DNA of 64,000 bases from Tardiphaga robiniae (GCF_001618955.1 NZ_LVYV01000001.1:813501-877500), one strand, 5' to 3'. Shown: positions 8,640-20,558, counted from the first letter of the stretch. The notes: generated from the letters alone by a model not told the origin. Numbers and translations: made by a program.

Positions 8640-8906
8640 ATGGCCAATACGACCTCCGCCAAGAAGGCGACGCGCAAGATTGCCCGCCGCACCATCGTCA
8701 ACAAGTCCCGCCGCACCCAGATGCGCGGTGCAGTCCGCACCGTCGAGGCGGCGATCAAGAGCGGCGACCGCGAAGCGGCGCTGAAGGCGATGAAGCTCGC
8801 CGAGCCTGAGCTGATGAAGGCTGCCCAGCGCAACCTCGTTCACAAGAATCTCGCGAGCCGCAAGGTCTCGCGTCTCGTTCATCAGATCGCGAAGCTCGCG
8901 CAGTAA
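8640..8906 (+). CDS. rpsT: 30S ribosomal protein S20
   Basis: An 88-residue basic protein, the usual length for S20, which binds 16S rRNA during early assembly of the small subunit. The characteristic start [21 protein letters not shown] is clear. It is followed by the [22 protein letters not shown] helix and the [27 protein letters not shown]-terminal helix. GAAGGA lies upstream of the ATG. The gene sits before the dnaA region, a position conserved in Bradyrhizobium and Rhodopseudomonas. A strong terminator follows directly, so it is a single-gene transcript from the promoter at 8406. Confidence 0.97.
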   Translation: MANTTSAKKATRKIARRTIVNKSRRTQMRGAVRTVEAAIKSGDREAALKAMKLAEPELMKAAQRNLVHKNLASRKVSRLVHQIAKLAQ

Positions 8907-8927
8907 TCTGACGACAACATTCTTTCC

Positions 8928-8957
8928 AAAAAGCCCGGCTTCACGCCGGGCTTTTTT
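8928..8957 (+). terminator. Rho-independent terminator of rpsT
   Basis: Arms AAGCCCGGC and GCCGGGCTT around a TTCAC loop are followed by a run of T, 22 bases after the rpsT stop. An A-run on the other side makes it potentially bidirectional. Confidence 0.92.
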
Positions 8958-10132
8958 ATGCCGCAATGCGTGCGCGCTATCGCGTCACAAATTCTGATGA
9001 ACCGCAAAGGCCACCGCGCGCTTGCACGATGCGCGTCCCGTCATGTCTCTTCAACGACACGGCAGGAACACACAACGCATCACACCGAGTCCCAATCCGC
9101 CTTATCGCTTGCGTCAGCGTGATTCCGAAAAAGCAAGCGGCCCTCGCCACGATACTGAGTCCGATGTCTAGGGTTACCCTGACTCAACGCACAGAAAAAA
9201 ACGCGCGGCTCTAATCACTTATCGGCATAGCGAAGCGGACCAGTTTGAAAACGCGGAATCGGCGCCTTCATTCGTAAATGAATTATGAATTTCTTTTTTC
9301 GCTCGCTCGAATTTGCAACGGCACTGTCACATTACGATTCAGCGCGTTGATTCAAAACCTTGACGTATCGCCAAAAAAATCACGATACGATCCGGGCTGC
9401 TCAAGTGAGGCTTTTACGGGGCATCTGAAAAATGATTCCGTTGCGAGAAACCGGGCGTGCTGTATTTCTTAATCACTCGCGGCGCCCCGCGGTTCTTCAG
9501 ATCAGAGCGATTTAAGAACCAGGGCGGACCTTGGGATCAGCGACGGTCTTCAGGTTAGCGACACCTTCCAAGCTTTGATCGGATCGCAGCCCATAGCAAT
9601 ATGGGAAGGGTTGTTCTGTGTCGAAATTTCTCGGGTATCCATTCGGATGCTTTGAAAAGAAATGCGCACCGGCCAATCGCAACCAGCAAAGCTGACGGTG
9701 CGGAAGTAAGCGGGCAGACGAGCGGGCAAGACGACGATACGGGAATGCGACTGAACGAGTTTCGATGTTCAGCGTTGCGGACTAACTTTGAACCACATGT
9801 GAACTGACATCTTGCCGCGAGCGACCGCGGCGAGCGGGGGGAGGCTTTATGCGCAAATCAACCACGACAGCATTCCAGCGACCGCGATCTGCGTCTCGTT
9901 CAGATATGGCGACCCACACCTCCGCCCACGTTCCCGACAGACCCTCCAGTACGCGCTGACCTCGCGACGAGGTCCTCTTCGACATCACTGATCTGACCTC
10001 GGCCGGATGGCCGTTGGGCGGAGCTGTGCCCGAAGACGACGCGTCACACGAGGTCGCACCGCGTCTCCATACGCGGACATTCATCGGCAGCGTTGTGCCG
10101 GACACTCACTCTATCTGAAAAGTTCTCTGACA
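8958..10132. other. Candidate replication origin region (gene-free, upstream of dnaA)
   Basis: About 1.2 kb between the rpsT terminator and dnaA holds no convincing gene; the short frames at 8966, 9278 and 9601 have no recognisable domain. It contains eight GANTC sites, all within 9087–9438 (9087, 9121, 9157, 9181, 9256, 9336, 9349, 9434), and none elsewhere in the gap. It also has an AT-rich patch around 9265–9300 with an inverted repeat TTCATT-CGTA-AATGAA at 9267–9282. Position next to dnaA and methylation-site density fit an alphaproteobacterial origin. I found no perfect TTATNCACA DnaA box; the nearest matches are TTATCGGCA at 9220 and TTAATCACT at 9469. The origin call is therefore tentative. 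Confidence 0.5.
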
Positions 10133-11566
10133 ATGGCTAATATGGAACAGGATCACTGGTCTCGCGTGAAAGGTCGGCTGCGGTCGACGGTTGGCGAAGA
10201 CGTTTACTCCAGCTGGTTCGCTCGGATGGATCTCGAAAGCGTGCAGGACGACAGCGTCCATCTTTCGGTACCCACCCGATTCCTGAAGAGCTGGATCCAG
10301 GCCCACTATGCCGAGCGCGTGCTGAACGCCTGGCAGGCCGAGATGCCGCAGGTTCATCGCGTCGATCTCACCGTGCGTTCGGCGATGCGCAACGTGGCGC
10401 CCGCCAACAAGGAAGCCGCCGCGCCAGCCGAAGCGCGCCGCACCGAGACGTCCAACAACCGTCATGCGCCCGAACTCCGCGCCACGGCCACCGCGCCAGT
10501 GTCCGCAAGTCATGAAGCACTCGGCGGCTCGCCGCTCGATCCGCGCCTGACTTTTGCGAGCTTCGTGCTCGGCCGCGCCAACACGCTGGCCCATGCTGCC
10601 GCGCGCCAGGTCGCCGAAGGCCGTCGCGGCGATCCGGTGATGTTCAACCCGCTTTATATCCATGCCGGCGTTGGCCTCGGCAAAACCCATCTGTTGCAGG
10701 CGGTGACCTGGGCCGGCAATTCCGGTCCCGACCGCAAGGTGCTGTATCTCACCGCCGAGAAATTCATGTACGGCTTCGTCGCTGCGCTGAAGACGCAGAC
10801 GGCGCTCGCCTTCAAGGAAGCCCTGCGCGGCATCGACGTGCTGGTGATCGACGACATGCAGTTCCTGCAGGGCAAGACCACGCAGGCCGAGTTCTGTCAC
10901 ACGCTGAACGCGCTGATCGATGCCGGCCGCCAGGTCGTGATCGCCGCCGATCGCCCGCCGTCGGATCTGGAAAGCCTCGACGAACGCGTGCGTTCGCGCC
11001 TCGCCGGAGGCTTGGTGGTGGAAATGAGCTCACTCGGCGAAGAGTTGCGCCTGGGCATCCTGAAATCGCGCGTTGCCGCCGCGCGTGCACATCACGCCTC
11101 GTTCGAGGTGCCGGAGCCGGTGCTGGACTATCTGGCCCGCACCATCACCCATAACGGCCGCGACCTCGAAGGCGCAATTAACCGCCTGCTGGCGCATTCG
11201 AAGCTGAACGCCACGCCGGTCACGCTGGAAATGGCCGAGCGCGAAGTGCGCGACCTGATTCGCCCGCAGGAGCCGAAGCGCATCAAGATCGAGGACATCC
11301 AGCGTGTCGTCGCGCGTCAGTACAATGTCAGCCGGTCCGACCTCCTGTCGTCGCGCCGCACCGCCAATGTCGTTCGCCCCCGTCAGGTTGCGATGTATCT
11401 GGCCAAGACCCTGACGCTGCGCTCGCTGCCGGAAATCGGCCGCCGCTTCGGTGGCCGCGATCACACCACGGTTCTGCATGCCGTACGCAAGATCGAGGCG
11501 CTGGTCGGCAAGGACGTGGCTCTGCAGGACGAGGTCGAAACGCTGAAGCGCCAACTGCAGGAGTAA
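10133..11566 (+). CDS. dnaA: Chromosomal replication initiator protein DnaA
   Basis: A 477-residue initiator that binds DnaA boxes, melts the origin and loads the helicase. The start [18 protein letters not shown] at 10133 matches the domain I beginning in this lineage; a longer frame to 10007 has no family match. Domain I covers about residues 1–85 and is followed by an Ala/Pro-rich linker. The AAA+ domain carries Walker A GVGLGKT at 179–185 and Walker B LVIDD at 237–241. Domain IV has the DNA-binding signature [15 protein letters not shown] near the C-terminus. It is followed by dnaN, and upstream by the candidate origin. The Shine-Dalgarno is weak, which is not rare for dnaA. Confidence 0.97.
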   Translation: MANMEQDHWSRVKGRLRSTVGEDVYSSWFARMDLESVQDDSVHLSVPTRFLKSWIQAHYAERVLNAWQAEMPQVHRVDLTVRSAMRNVAPANKEAAAPAEARRTETSNNRHAPELRATATAPVSASHEALGGSPLDPRLTFASFVLGRANTLAHAAARQVAEGRRGDPVMFNPLYIHAGVGLGKTHLLQAVTWAGNSGPDRKVLYLTAEKFMYGFVAALKTQTALAFKEALRGIDVLVIDDMQFLQGKTTQAEFCHTLNALIDAGRQVVIAADRPPSDLESLDERVRSRLAGGLVVEMSSLGEELRLGILKSRVAAARAHHASFEVPEPVLDYLARTITHNGRDLEGAINRLLAHSKLNATPVTLEMAEREVRDLIRPQEPKRIKIEDIQRVVARQYNVSRSDLLSSRRTANVVRPRQVAMYLAKTLTLRSLPEIGRRFGGRDHTTVLHAVRKIEALVGKDVALQDEVETLKRQLQE

Positions 11567-11575
11567 AGCGTCCCC

Positions 11576-11607
11576 GCCCCCGGCGCGCCGAAGCGTGCAC
11601 CGGGGGC
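11576..11607 (+). terminator. Possible hairpin after dnaA
   Basis: Perfect arms GCCCCCGG and CCGGGGGC flank a 16-base loop just after the dnaA stop. There is no following T-run, so it may only attenuate transcription into dnaN or stabilise the mRNA end. Confidence 0.4.
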
Positions 11608-11810
11608 AGGACGAGGGTGTTAACCGTCAAAACATTGGGGGCCGGAAGCGCATCTCTCTTGCGCTTCCCGGCCATCCACGCCACCTTGCGGTCCCCCGTG
11701 GGATTGAGCAAAATCCACTTGATCGAGCTTGCGGGTGTCATCGCCGCGGCGCCCATTCGGGCTGCCAGGCATTTCCACACGACACCGGATTGAATCGGGC
11801 GGGTTTTGTT

Positions 11811-12929
11811 ATGAAGGTCACCGTCGAACGCGCGCAACTCCTGAAGTCGCTGAGCCACGTCCATCGCGTGGTGGAGCGCCGCAACACGATTCCGATCCTG
11901 GGCAATGTGCTGATCCGCGCCGAAAATGCCCGGCTGTCGCTAAAGGCCACCGACCTCGACCTTGAAGTCACGGAAACCCTGGCCGCCGAAGTCGGCACTG
12001 CCGGTTCCACCACCGTGCCTGCCCATATGTTCTACGACATCGTCCGTAAACTGCCGGATGGCTCGCAGATCGTGTTGGAAGCCGATGGCGACCGCTCGGT
12101 GATGGCGATCCGCGCTGGACGTTCGCGCTTCACGCTGCAGACGCTGCCGGAGAATGATTTCCCGGATCTCGCCGCCGGCGAAATGACGCACTCGTTTGCG
12201 CTGCCCGCCTCCGACGTCAAGCGCCTGATCGACCGCACGCAGTTTGCGATCTCCACCGAAGAGACCCGCTATTATCTCAACGGCATCTATCTCCACGCCG
12301 CCGGCACCGCGACCGCGGCGACCCTGCGTGCCGTCGCCACCGACGGTCATCGTCTGGCGCAGATCGACCTCAAGCTGCCCAAGGGCGCCGACGGCATGCC
12401 GGGCGTCATCGTGCCACGCAAGACGGTCGGTGAAGTGCAGCGCCTGATCGAGGATCTGGAAGCCGAGATCACCATCGAACTGTCGCAGGGCAAGATCCGC
12501 TTCACGCTTGGCAATGTGGTTCTGACCTCGAAGCTGATCGACGGCACCTTCCCCGACTATGGCCGCGTGATCCCGCAGAACAACGACAAGGAACTGGTGA
12601 TCGACAAGAAGGATTTCGAGAACGCAGTCGACCGCGTCTCGACAATCTCCAGCGAGCGCGGCCGCGCCGTGAAACTCGCGCTGTCGGCGGGCAAGCTGGT
12701 GCTGTCCGTGACCAATCCGGACTCGGGCAGCGCGACGGAAGAGCTCGAGGTCGAATACGCCTCCGACGCACTCGATATCGGCTTCAACTCGCGCTACCTG
12801 CTCGACATCGCCGCCCAGATCGAAGGCGACGTCGCCGTGCTGCGCCTCGCCGATCCCGGCTCGCCGACGCTGGTGCAGGACAAGGACGCCAAGGGCGCCC
12901 TCTATGTGCTGATGCCGATGCGGGTGTGA
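11811..12929 (+). CDS. dnaN: DNA polymerase III subunit beta (sliding clamp)
   Basis: A 372-residue protein, the standard length. It dimerises into a ring that tethers DNA polymerase III to the template. The start MKVTVERAQLLKSLSHVHRV at 11811 is the conserved beginning of domain 1; the frame open to 11595 adds only non-conserved sequence. RRNTIPILGNVLI, the DGHRLAQIDL segment of the middle domain and the C-terminal YVLMPMRV are all typical, the last forming part of the peptide-binding pocket end. It lies 244 bases after dnaA and before recF, the classical order. A composite palindromic repeat separates it from recF. Confidence 0.97.
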   Translation: MKVTVERAQLLKSLSHVHRVVERRNTIPILGNVLIRAENARLSLKATDLDLEVTETLAAEVGTAGSTTVPAHMFYDIVRKLPDGSQIVLEADGDRSVMAIRAGRSRFTLQTLPENDFPDLAAGEMTHSFALPASDVKRLIDRTQFAISTEETRYYLNGIYLHAAGTATAATLRAVATDGHRLAQIDLKLPKGADGMPGVIVPRKTVGEVQRLIEDLEAEITIELSQGKIRFTLGNVVLTSKLIDGTFPDYGRVIPQNNDKELVIDKKDFENAVDRVSTISSERGRAVKLALSAGKLVLSVTNPDSGSATEELEVEYASDALDIGFNSRYLLDIAAQIEGDVAVLRLADPGSPTLVQDKDAKGALYVLMPMRV

Positions 12930-12940
12930 GTTCCTTCAGG

Positions 12941-13086
12941 TGTCGTTCCCGCGAAGGCGGGGACCCATAGCCTCCGAAGAACTAGTTGCAGCTAGGTAGC
13001 TACGACTCTGCCGTTTTAATTGTGCCGGCCGTGGTTATGGATTCCCGCCCCGCATGCGCCTTCGGCGCACTAGGCGGGGATGACAA
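12941..13086. repeat. Composite palindromic repeat between dnaN and recF (family B)
   Basis: The outer ends are inverted relative to each other: GTTCCCGCgaaggcGGGGA and CCCATA at the left, then TATGGATTCCCGCC and GGCGGGGATGAC at the right. An inner hairpin GCGCCTTCGGCGC lies between. The element is about 146 bases long and non-coding. This type is dispersed in Bradyrhizobium-like genomes. Both flanking genes are on the plus strand, so it sits inside a possible operon. Confidence 0.75.
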
Positions 13087-13139
13087 CGGAGATAGGCGCG
13101 GCGCGTTGCGACGACTTTAGCTGAGTCCCATATTCACGA

Positions 13140-14288
13140 ATGACCGCCTCCCGCATCCATCGCCTGTCGCTCACCAATTTCCGCAGCTATCGCGCGGCAT
13201 CGCTGGAGGCGTCGGCGGACATGGTCGCCCTCGTCGGCCCAAACGGCGCCGGCAAGACCAATTGCATCGAGGCGATCTCGTTTCTGTCGCCCGGCCGCGG
13301 CTTGCGGCGCGCCACGCTCGAAGACGTTGCGAATAACGAAGGCGACGGCTCCTGGGCCGTGTCGGCGACTGTCGAGGGTGAGGTTGGTCTCGCCACACTC
13401 GGCACCGGCATCGATGCCCCCGCGGCAGAAGGTGCGTCCACCAGCCGTCGCTGTCGTATCGACCGGGAGCCTGTCGGTTCTGCCGCAGCATTCGGCGATC
13501 ACCTGCGCATGGTGTGGCTGACGCCAGCCATGGACCAGCTGTTCATGGGCGCCGCCTCCGAACGCCGGCGCTTCTTCGACCGCCTCGTGCTGGCCATCGA
13601 CAAGGATCACTCCGGTCGCGTCTCTGCACTCGAGCGTAGCCTGCGTTCGCGCAACCGCTTGCTCGAAGACCGGAACAGCGACGCCCACTGGCTCGACGCC
13701 ATCGAGCGGGAGACAGCCGAACTCGCGGTTGCCGTCGCCGCGACACGCGGCCAGACTGCAATGCGGCTCGCAGAGATGTTGCGCGTCCGCGGCGAAGCCT
13801 CGGCCTTTCCATCCGCACTCATCATGCTCGACGGCTGGATGGAGAATGCGCTGGTCAATGAACCGGCCACAGCGGTCGAAGATCGCTATCGCCAGATCTT
13901 GCGCGATGGTCGCCCGCGTGATGCCGCCGCCGGCCGCACGCTCGACGGCCCGCATCTCACCGACCTGCAGGTGATCTATGCGCCGAAAAACATGCCGGCG
14001 CGCGATGCCTCCACCGGCGAACAGAAGGCCCTGTTGATCGGGCTCATCCTCGCCCACGCCACGCTGGTCGCGGAGATGACCGGCATCACGCCACTCCTGT
14101 TACTTGACGAAGTCGTCGCCCATCTCGACCCTGATCGGCGCAAGTCGCTGTTCGGCGAGCTCTCGAAATTGGGCGCCCAGGTCTGGATGACCGGCGCCGA
14201 TCCCGCTGCTTTCGCGGAAATCGGCACCTCCGGCGAGATCTTCGATATCGCCAATGGGTGCGCCACGCGGCGCCAACCGGCCGGTTGA
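13140..14288 (+). CDS. recF: DNA replication and repair protein RecF
   Basis: A 382-residue SMC-like ATPase of gap repair, acting with RecO and RecR to load RecA at single-strand gaps. The N-terminus IHRLSLTNFRSYRAASLE and Walker A GPNGAGKTN (about residues 36–44) are typical. So are the LLEDRNSDAHWLDAIERE segment, the ABC-like signature STGEQKALLIGLILAHA and Walker B LLLLDEVVAHLD near residue 325. The ATG at 13140 precedes the conserved strand directly. It is third in the dnaA-dnaN-recF order; gyrB follows only after two inserted genes. A terminator at 14341–14366 ends the unit. Confidence 0.95.
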   Translation: MTASRIHRLSLTNFRSYRAASLEASADMVALVGPNGAGKTNCIEAISFLSPGRGLRRATLEDVANNEGDGSWAVSATVEGEVGLATLGTGIDAPAAEGASTSRRCRIDREPVGSAAAFGDHLRMVWLTPAMDQLFMGAASERRRFFDRLVLAIDKDHSGRVSALERSLRSRNRLLEDRNSDAHWLDAIERETAELAVAVAATRGQTAMRLAEMLRVRGEASAFPSALIMLDGWMENALVNEPATAVEDRYRQILRDGRPRDAAAGRTLDGPHLTDLQVIYAPKNMPARDASTGEQKALLIGLILAHATLVAEMTGITPLLLLDEVVAHLDPDRRKSLFGELSKLGAQVWMTGADPAAFAEIGTSGEIFDIANGCATRRQPAG

Positions 14289-14340
14289 ACCAAAGCAACA
14301 CCTCCTACAACTCACTTTAAGTGCCCCGCGCAAATGATGT

Positions 14341-14366
14341 CGCTGCCCTTGTGGGCAGCGCTTTTG
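14341..14366 (+). terminator. Rho-independent terminator of recF
   Basis: A perfect 8-bp stem CGCTGCCC / GGGCAGCG with a TTGT loop is followed by CTTTTG, 52 bases after the recF stop. Confidence 0.75.
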
Positions 14367-14400
14367 CATGCACGCAAGCAAACGCCGGAGGCTTTCAGTG

Positions 14401-16569
14401 ATGTTTTCAAGCAAACGCGGGATACAGCTCCCGACCAGACACTGCCTGTTGGCCCTGCTCGTCAGCACCGCCATCGCCGGCGGCTCGCTGGCCTGCCGCG
14501 CCGAAGACGGCCTGGTGGATGTGAGAACGCTGCCATACATCGAAGGCGCAATGGCTCGGCCGGAAGCCACCAAATATCCTAACCTCAGCGCCAGCTATTT
14601 TGGCGCGGGCACTGTTGCAGACACCATTGCCAGCACCGGCAGATTACTCGCCGCCGACGGCTGGATCGCCTACACGCCGCCATTCGAGGCCTCGAATCGC
14701 AGTCGCTGGTACAAGAAGGGTGCGCAGGGCGTGTCGGCATCCTTCATGTCCGACGGCAGCCGAACGGATCGGTCGGGCGTCAGCTACAGCTCGCAGCGCC
14801 TTGAGGTAAACCTGCCTTTCCCTGATCAGGCGACCGACATCGTCTATGACGAGCGGCGACCGTATCTTGGATGCACGACGGCTGAAACTGTCGATGCAAC
14901 GCTCGCTTTCTTTCAGAAAGAACTCACTGCATTGGGCTGGTCGCCGCTGTCCGCGGGCGCAGCCGAGGCGCGTTGGCCGGACGCGAAGGTCGACGAGACG
15001 AGCGCGAATGGCGTGCGTGTCTATTTTACCCGCGACGGTAACACGCGACAGTTGCCGGTGATGCTGAGCTTACAGCGGAGCGCCGATAACAAGACCAGTG
15101 TCGAAATTCGCGTGGCGCCCTTCGCGCTTCCGCAAGATCTCGCTGCGGGTCCTGAATCCGCAGGCTTGCCGCGGCCGGAACGCATCAAATCTGCCGGAAC
15201 CACCGGCAGCGCAGATTCCGTCAAGCGCGAAGCACATGCGCTGATTCCGGCCGAGCTCGGCCCCGTGCTCGCCTTCTATCGCCGCGAACTCGGCAAGAGG
15301 GGCTGGGTCGAGCAGAGCAAGGACACCGTCGTCACCACCGATCGCGCCTCGCTTGCATTCACCTCCCCAGAGGAAACTGCGACGCTGCAGATCGGTCGCA
15401 AATACGATCTGACCACCGTGCAGATCGACGTACAAGTTCTTCCATCTGTGATCGCAGCGCGCGCGAAGGCCAAAAAGGAAGCAGACGACCGCTTTATCAA
15501 GGATGCACTCGCGTTCGGGCAAGCGGCTATTGCCGAAGCGGATGCGAAGCGCCCCGCGGCGCAAACCGCACGTGGGCCAGAAGCGCCATTGCGCGCGATG
15601 GACGGTTCGAACACACCGATTCCCATCCCCTACACCGCCAGCAACATCGACTTCGATGGCGCCGATGGCAGACTCGCATTCACGAGTTCCTCGAGCGTCA
15701 GCGCGCTGGCGGATTTTTACCGCAGCGGAATGAAGACGCTCGGCTGGAAGAGCACGCCGTCGGTCATCAACAATCCCAATATGGTGGTGTTGAATTTCAG
15801 CAAGGCCAAGCAAAGCATCTCGCTGACGGCGATGCAGATGGGCCCGAAGGTCAATGTTACCGCCACGGGCTCGGGCCTGAAGGGCGCGCCTGTCGCAGCC
15901 GTTGCCAGCAACACGACCACGACGGACAACGCCAAGAGCGTCGAACAGGTTCTCGAATCCGACGGCGATACTGACTATCCCACGCCGAAGCAGCGTACAT
16001 TGCGATCGCTCGGCACGTCAGGGCTGCCCGGCGGCGCGCCGTTCAGGCACGAATTGAGCGCCTCTATTCCTTCCGGATTGGACTCGGTTCTGGCGTTCTA
16101 CCGACGCGAACTCACGCAGCGACAGTGGCAGGAAGACACGAAGAACGCGGTCATCAAACCCGACAGCGCCATGCTGGCCTTCAAGGCGCCCGATGGTCCC
16201 GCCATGCTGAAGCTGGAACGCCGCAACGACGAGACCACGGTCAGTCTGGTGGTGCGCCATCCCGCAGAAGCGACGAAAGCGGGCATCCTGCCCGCGCCAG
16301 GCAAGGTTCGGCTGCTGTTCGGCAATATGGGTGACGCGGAAGTGTCGGTCAGCGTCAATAACAAGACGATCAAGGTCGCGCCCGGCGTGGGCGGACCGCA
16401 AAATCCGAACGGGCCGACGATGGAACTGCCGCCCGGCGCCTACAAGGTCACGATCAAGGCCGCGGGCAAGCCCGCACATGACAGCACGATCAAGGTGGCG
16501 GCCAATGACAGCTGGGGCCTGATGGTTGGCCCCGACGGTCGGGATATGCTGCCGCTGCAGCTCTACTGA
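14401..16569 (+). CDS. Exported modular repeat protein, function unknown
   Basis: A 722-residue protein. The ATG at 14401 has GGAGG about nine bases upstream and a signal-peptide-like N-terminus (hydrophobic LLALLVSTAIAGGSLACRAE). Five divergent copies of one module are visible. Each has a helix of the form FYRRELxxxGW, with Trp at residues 88, 180, 302, 449 and 576, followed by a strand like SLAFTSPE or MLAFKAPD and a T-V-rich strand. The fourth and fifth are separated by an Ala/Thr linker, and a charged helix lies at about residues 360–400. The C-terminus (from about residue 635) has a beta-rich, PEGA-like stretch (MELPPGAYKVTIKAAGKP). It is probably periplasmic or surface-located. It lies between recF and a FUSC membrane gene. 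I know no defined function. Confidence 0.8.
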   Translation: MFSSKRGIQLPTRHCLLALLVSTAIAGGSLACRAEDGLVDVRTLPYIEGAMARPEATKYPNLSASYFGAGTVADTIASTGRLLAADGWIAYTPPFEASNRSRWYKKGAQGVSASFMSDGSRTDRSGVSYSSQRLEVNLPFPDQATDIVYDERRPYLGCTTAETVDATLAFFQKELTALGWSPLSAGAAEARWPDAKVDETSANGVRVYFTRDGNTRQLPVMLSLQRSADNKTSVEIRVAPFALPQDLAAGPESAGLPRPERIKSAGTTGSADSVKREAHALIPAELGPVLAFYRRELGKRGWVEQSKDTVVTTDRASLAFTSPEETATLQIGRKYDLTTVQIDVQVLPSVIAARAKAKKEADDRFIKDALAFGQAAIAEADAKRPAAQTARGPEAPLRAMDGSNTPIPIPYTASNIDFDGADGRLAFTSSSSVSALADFYRSGMKTLGWKSTPSVINNPNMVVLNFSKAKQSISLTAMQMGPKVNVTATGSGLKGAPVAAVASNTTTTDNAKSVEQVLESDGDTDYPTPKQRTLRSLGTSGLPGGAPFRHELSASIPSGLDSVLAFYRRELTQRQWQEDTKNAVIKPDSAMLAFKAPDGPAMLKLERRNDETTVSLVVRHPAEATKAGILPAPGKVRLLFGNMGDAEVSVSVNNKTIKVAPGVGGPQNPNGPTMELPPGAYKVTIKAAGKPAHDSTIKVAANDSWGLMVGPDGRDMLPLQLY

Positions 16570-16670
16570 GGACAAAGCGTGCGGGCGCACCAGCGAGCGT
16601 ATCCATCGTCGCATTGAGCCATGAGAAATCGGCTGTTGTAGGCGGCGCGTGACGGCATAAATATCTGTCG

Positions 16671-17822
16671 ATGCTGGTATTTTTTGCCATTCACCTGTCG
16701 CGGATCGCACGCGCATTCGGAAACGAAATGCGTTCGCTGCCGATCCCCGGGCCGCGCATGATCGACGAGGCCGAATGCATCTGTTCGGTGCTGCTGGCCA
16801 TCATCTTGTCGCACGCCATCGGCGCCGAGAATGTCGGCTGGGCCGCGTTCTCGGGCTACATGGTGATGCGCTCGCATGTCGCCGAAAGTTTCACGCGCGG
16901 TGTCCTTCGCGTCATCGGCACGCTCGCGGGTGCAGGGCTCGCGCTTGCGGCTGCGCCATTGCTGCTCAAGCAACCACTGTTGCTGAGTCTCGGTCTGCTG
17001 ATCGGCGGCGGCGTCACGCTGTATTTCGCCATCGTCGGCCGCCGTGCCTATGCCTGGCTGTTCACCGGCCTTACCTTCCTGATGGTACTGATCGAAGGCA
17101 TGGAACATGTGCGCGAGCCGATCCTGCGCTTTGCCTCGACGCGCGTGCTCGAAGTGCTGGCCGGTACCACCGCCTGCGTCATCGTCAGTGCGATCTCGAC
17201 CTGGACAGTGCGGCGCGCGCTACCGAATCCGGACAACAATCTGCGCGCCAAGCCAGTCGACCTGCCGACGCGGCAATGGCACGCCACGGTGGCGCGTCAC
17301 GCCTTGGTCGGCGGCATTGCATTGGCGTTGATCCCCTGGGCCTGGCAGTGGCTCGGCATCCCCTCGCTCAGCCAATCCAGCATAACGATCTTCGCGGTCA
17401 TGCTGGTGCCAGCCGCATCGCTGGCGGAAGGCATGCTCAGCCCGGTTTCTTCGCGCATGATGAACCGACTGGTTGGCTGTCTCGCGGGCGGCCTCCTGGC
17501 CAGCGCAATCCTGCTGGTCAGCCGCCATTCGCCCGTCGTGATGACCGTCGGACTCGCGCTCGGCGTCATGATCGGCCGTCACATCGAAAATGGCCCGCCC
17601 TCTATGAGCTATGCGGGCCTGCAGTTCACGCTCGCTTTCCTCGTGGTGTTGGTGCCCGACAACTACGCCAATGCCGTCCTGGAGCCCGGCTATGACCGCC
17701 TGTTCGGCATTCTGTTCGGGATGGTGTTACTGGAGCCGGTGGTGCTCATCGCGCATCTGATCGCCCGGCGCAGCCTCAAGACGAATGCCGACAAACCGGT
17801 TGCGGGACTGGCTGACAAATAG
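16671..17822 (+). CDS. FUSC-family inner-membrane protein
   Basis: A 383-residue membrane protein with about ten hydrophobic segments in two halves. The first set ends near residue 175 (VIVSAISTWTV); a polar loop PNPDNNLRAKPVDLP follows; a second set follows. This is the layout of fusaric-acid-resistance (FUSC/YccS) proteins, which export aromatic acids or similar compounds. The first half contains VGWAAFSGYMVMRSHVAESFTRGVLRVIGTLAG cut by short loops, the usual FUSC pattern. An ATG at 16728 (MRSLPIPGPRMIDEAE) is an alternative start; neither has a strong Shine-Dalgarno. It follows the modular exported protein by 101 bases, so the two may be co-transcribed. Confidence 0.8.
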   Translation: MLVFFAIHLSRIARAFGNEMRSLPIPGPRMIDEAECICSVLLAIILSHAIGAENVGWAAFSGYMVMRSHVAESFTRGVLRVIGTLAGAGLALAAAPLLLKQPLLLSLGLLIGGGVTLYFAIVGRRAYAWLFTGLTFLMVLIEGMEHVREPILRFASTRVLEVLAGTTACVIVSAISTWTVRRALPNPDNNLRAKPVDLPTRQWHATVARHALVGGIALALIPWAWQWLGIPSLSQSSITIFAVMLVPAASLAEGMLSPVSSRMMNRLVGCLAGGLLASAILLVSRHSPVVMTVGLALGVMIGRHIENGPPSMSYAGLQFTLAFLVVLVPDNYANAVLEPGYDRLFGILFGMVLLEPVVLIAHLIARRSLKTNADKPVAGLADK

Positions 17823-17904
17823 CCTTCGGAATGCACGCAAGCCGGGCATTTTCGACGCCCGGAACAGGCGCGAAATCGGGCTGCTAAAACGGCCTCAAAT
17901 CGTC

Positions 17905-17932
17905 TTGAAATGGTGCCAAAAAATCCTATTTA
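17905..17932 (+). promoter_or_regulatory. gyrB: Likely gyrB promoter
   Basis: TTGAAA at 17905–17910 and TATTTA at 17927–17932 are separated by 16 bases within an AT-rich patch. It points toward gyrB and gives a leader of about 110 bases. No other plus-strand gene lies between. Confidence 0.5.
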
Positions 17933-17965
17933 TTCAATAACTTGCTGCGCGTTACTTTGCGCTAG

Positions 17966-20491
<2,526 letters not shown>

Positions 20492-20518
20492 GCGGATCGC
20501 GCCCCAGAGATAAAACTG

Positions 20519-20550
20519 AAAAGGCCCGCCATTCTTGGCGGGCCTTTTTG
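20519..20550. terminator. Bidirectional rho-independent terminator between gyrB and a binding-protein gene
   Basis: Arms AAGGCCCGCC and GGCGGGCCTT around ATTCTT, with A-run on one side and T-run on the other. It lies between convergent gyrB and the minus-strand binding-protein gene, serving both. Confidence 0.92.
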
Positions 20551-20558
20551 CGTTTATC

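Noticed and set aside
9360-9391. Promoter-like TTGACG followed by GATACG in the origin gap
   Set aside because: The spacer is 18 bases and the -10 is poor; no gene follows closely.
8966-9807. Short plus-strand frames at 8966–9214, 9278–9472 and 9601–9807
   Set aside because: No domain, no ribosome site and atypical composition; they lie in the candidate origin region.
13134-14057. 307-codon minus-strand frame opposite recF
   Set aside because: Shadow of recF, whose ATPase motifs are intact.
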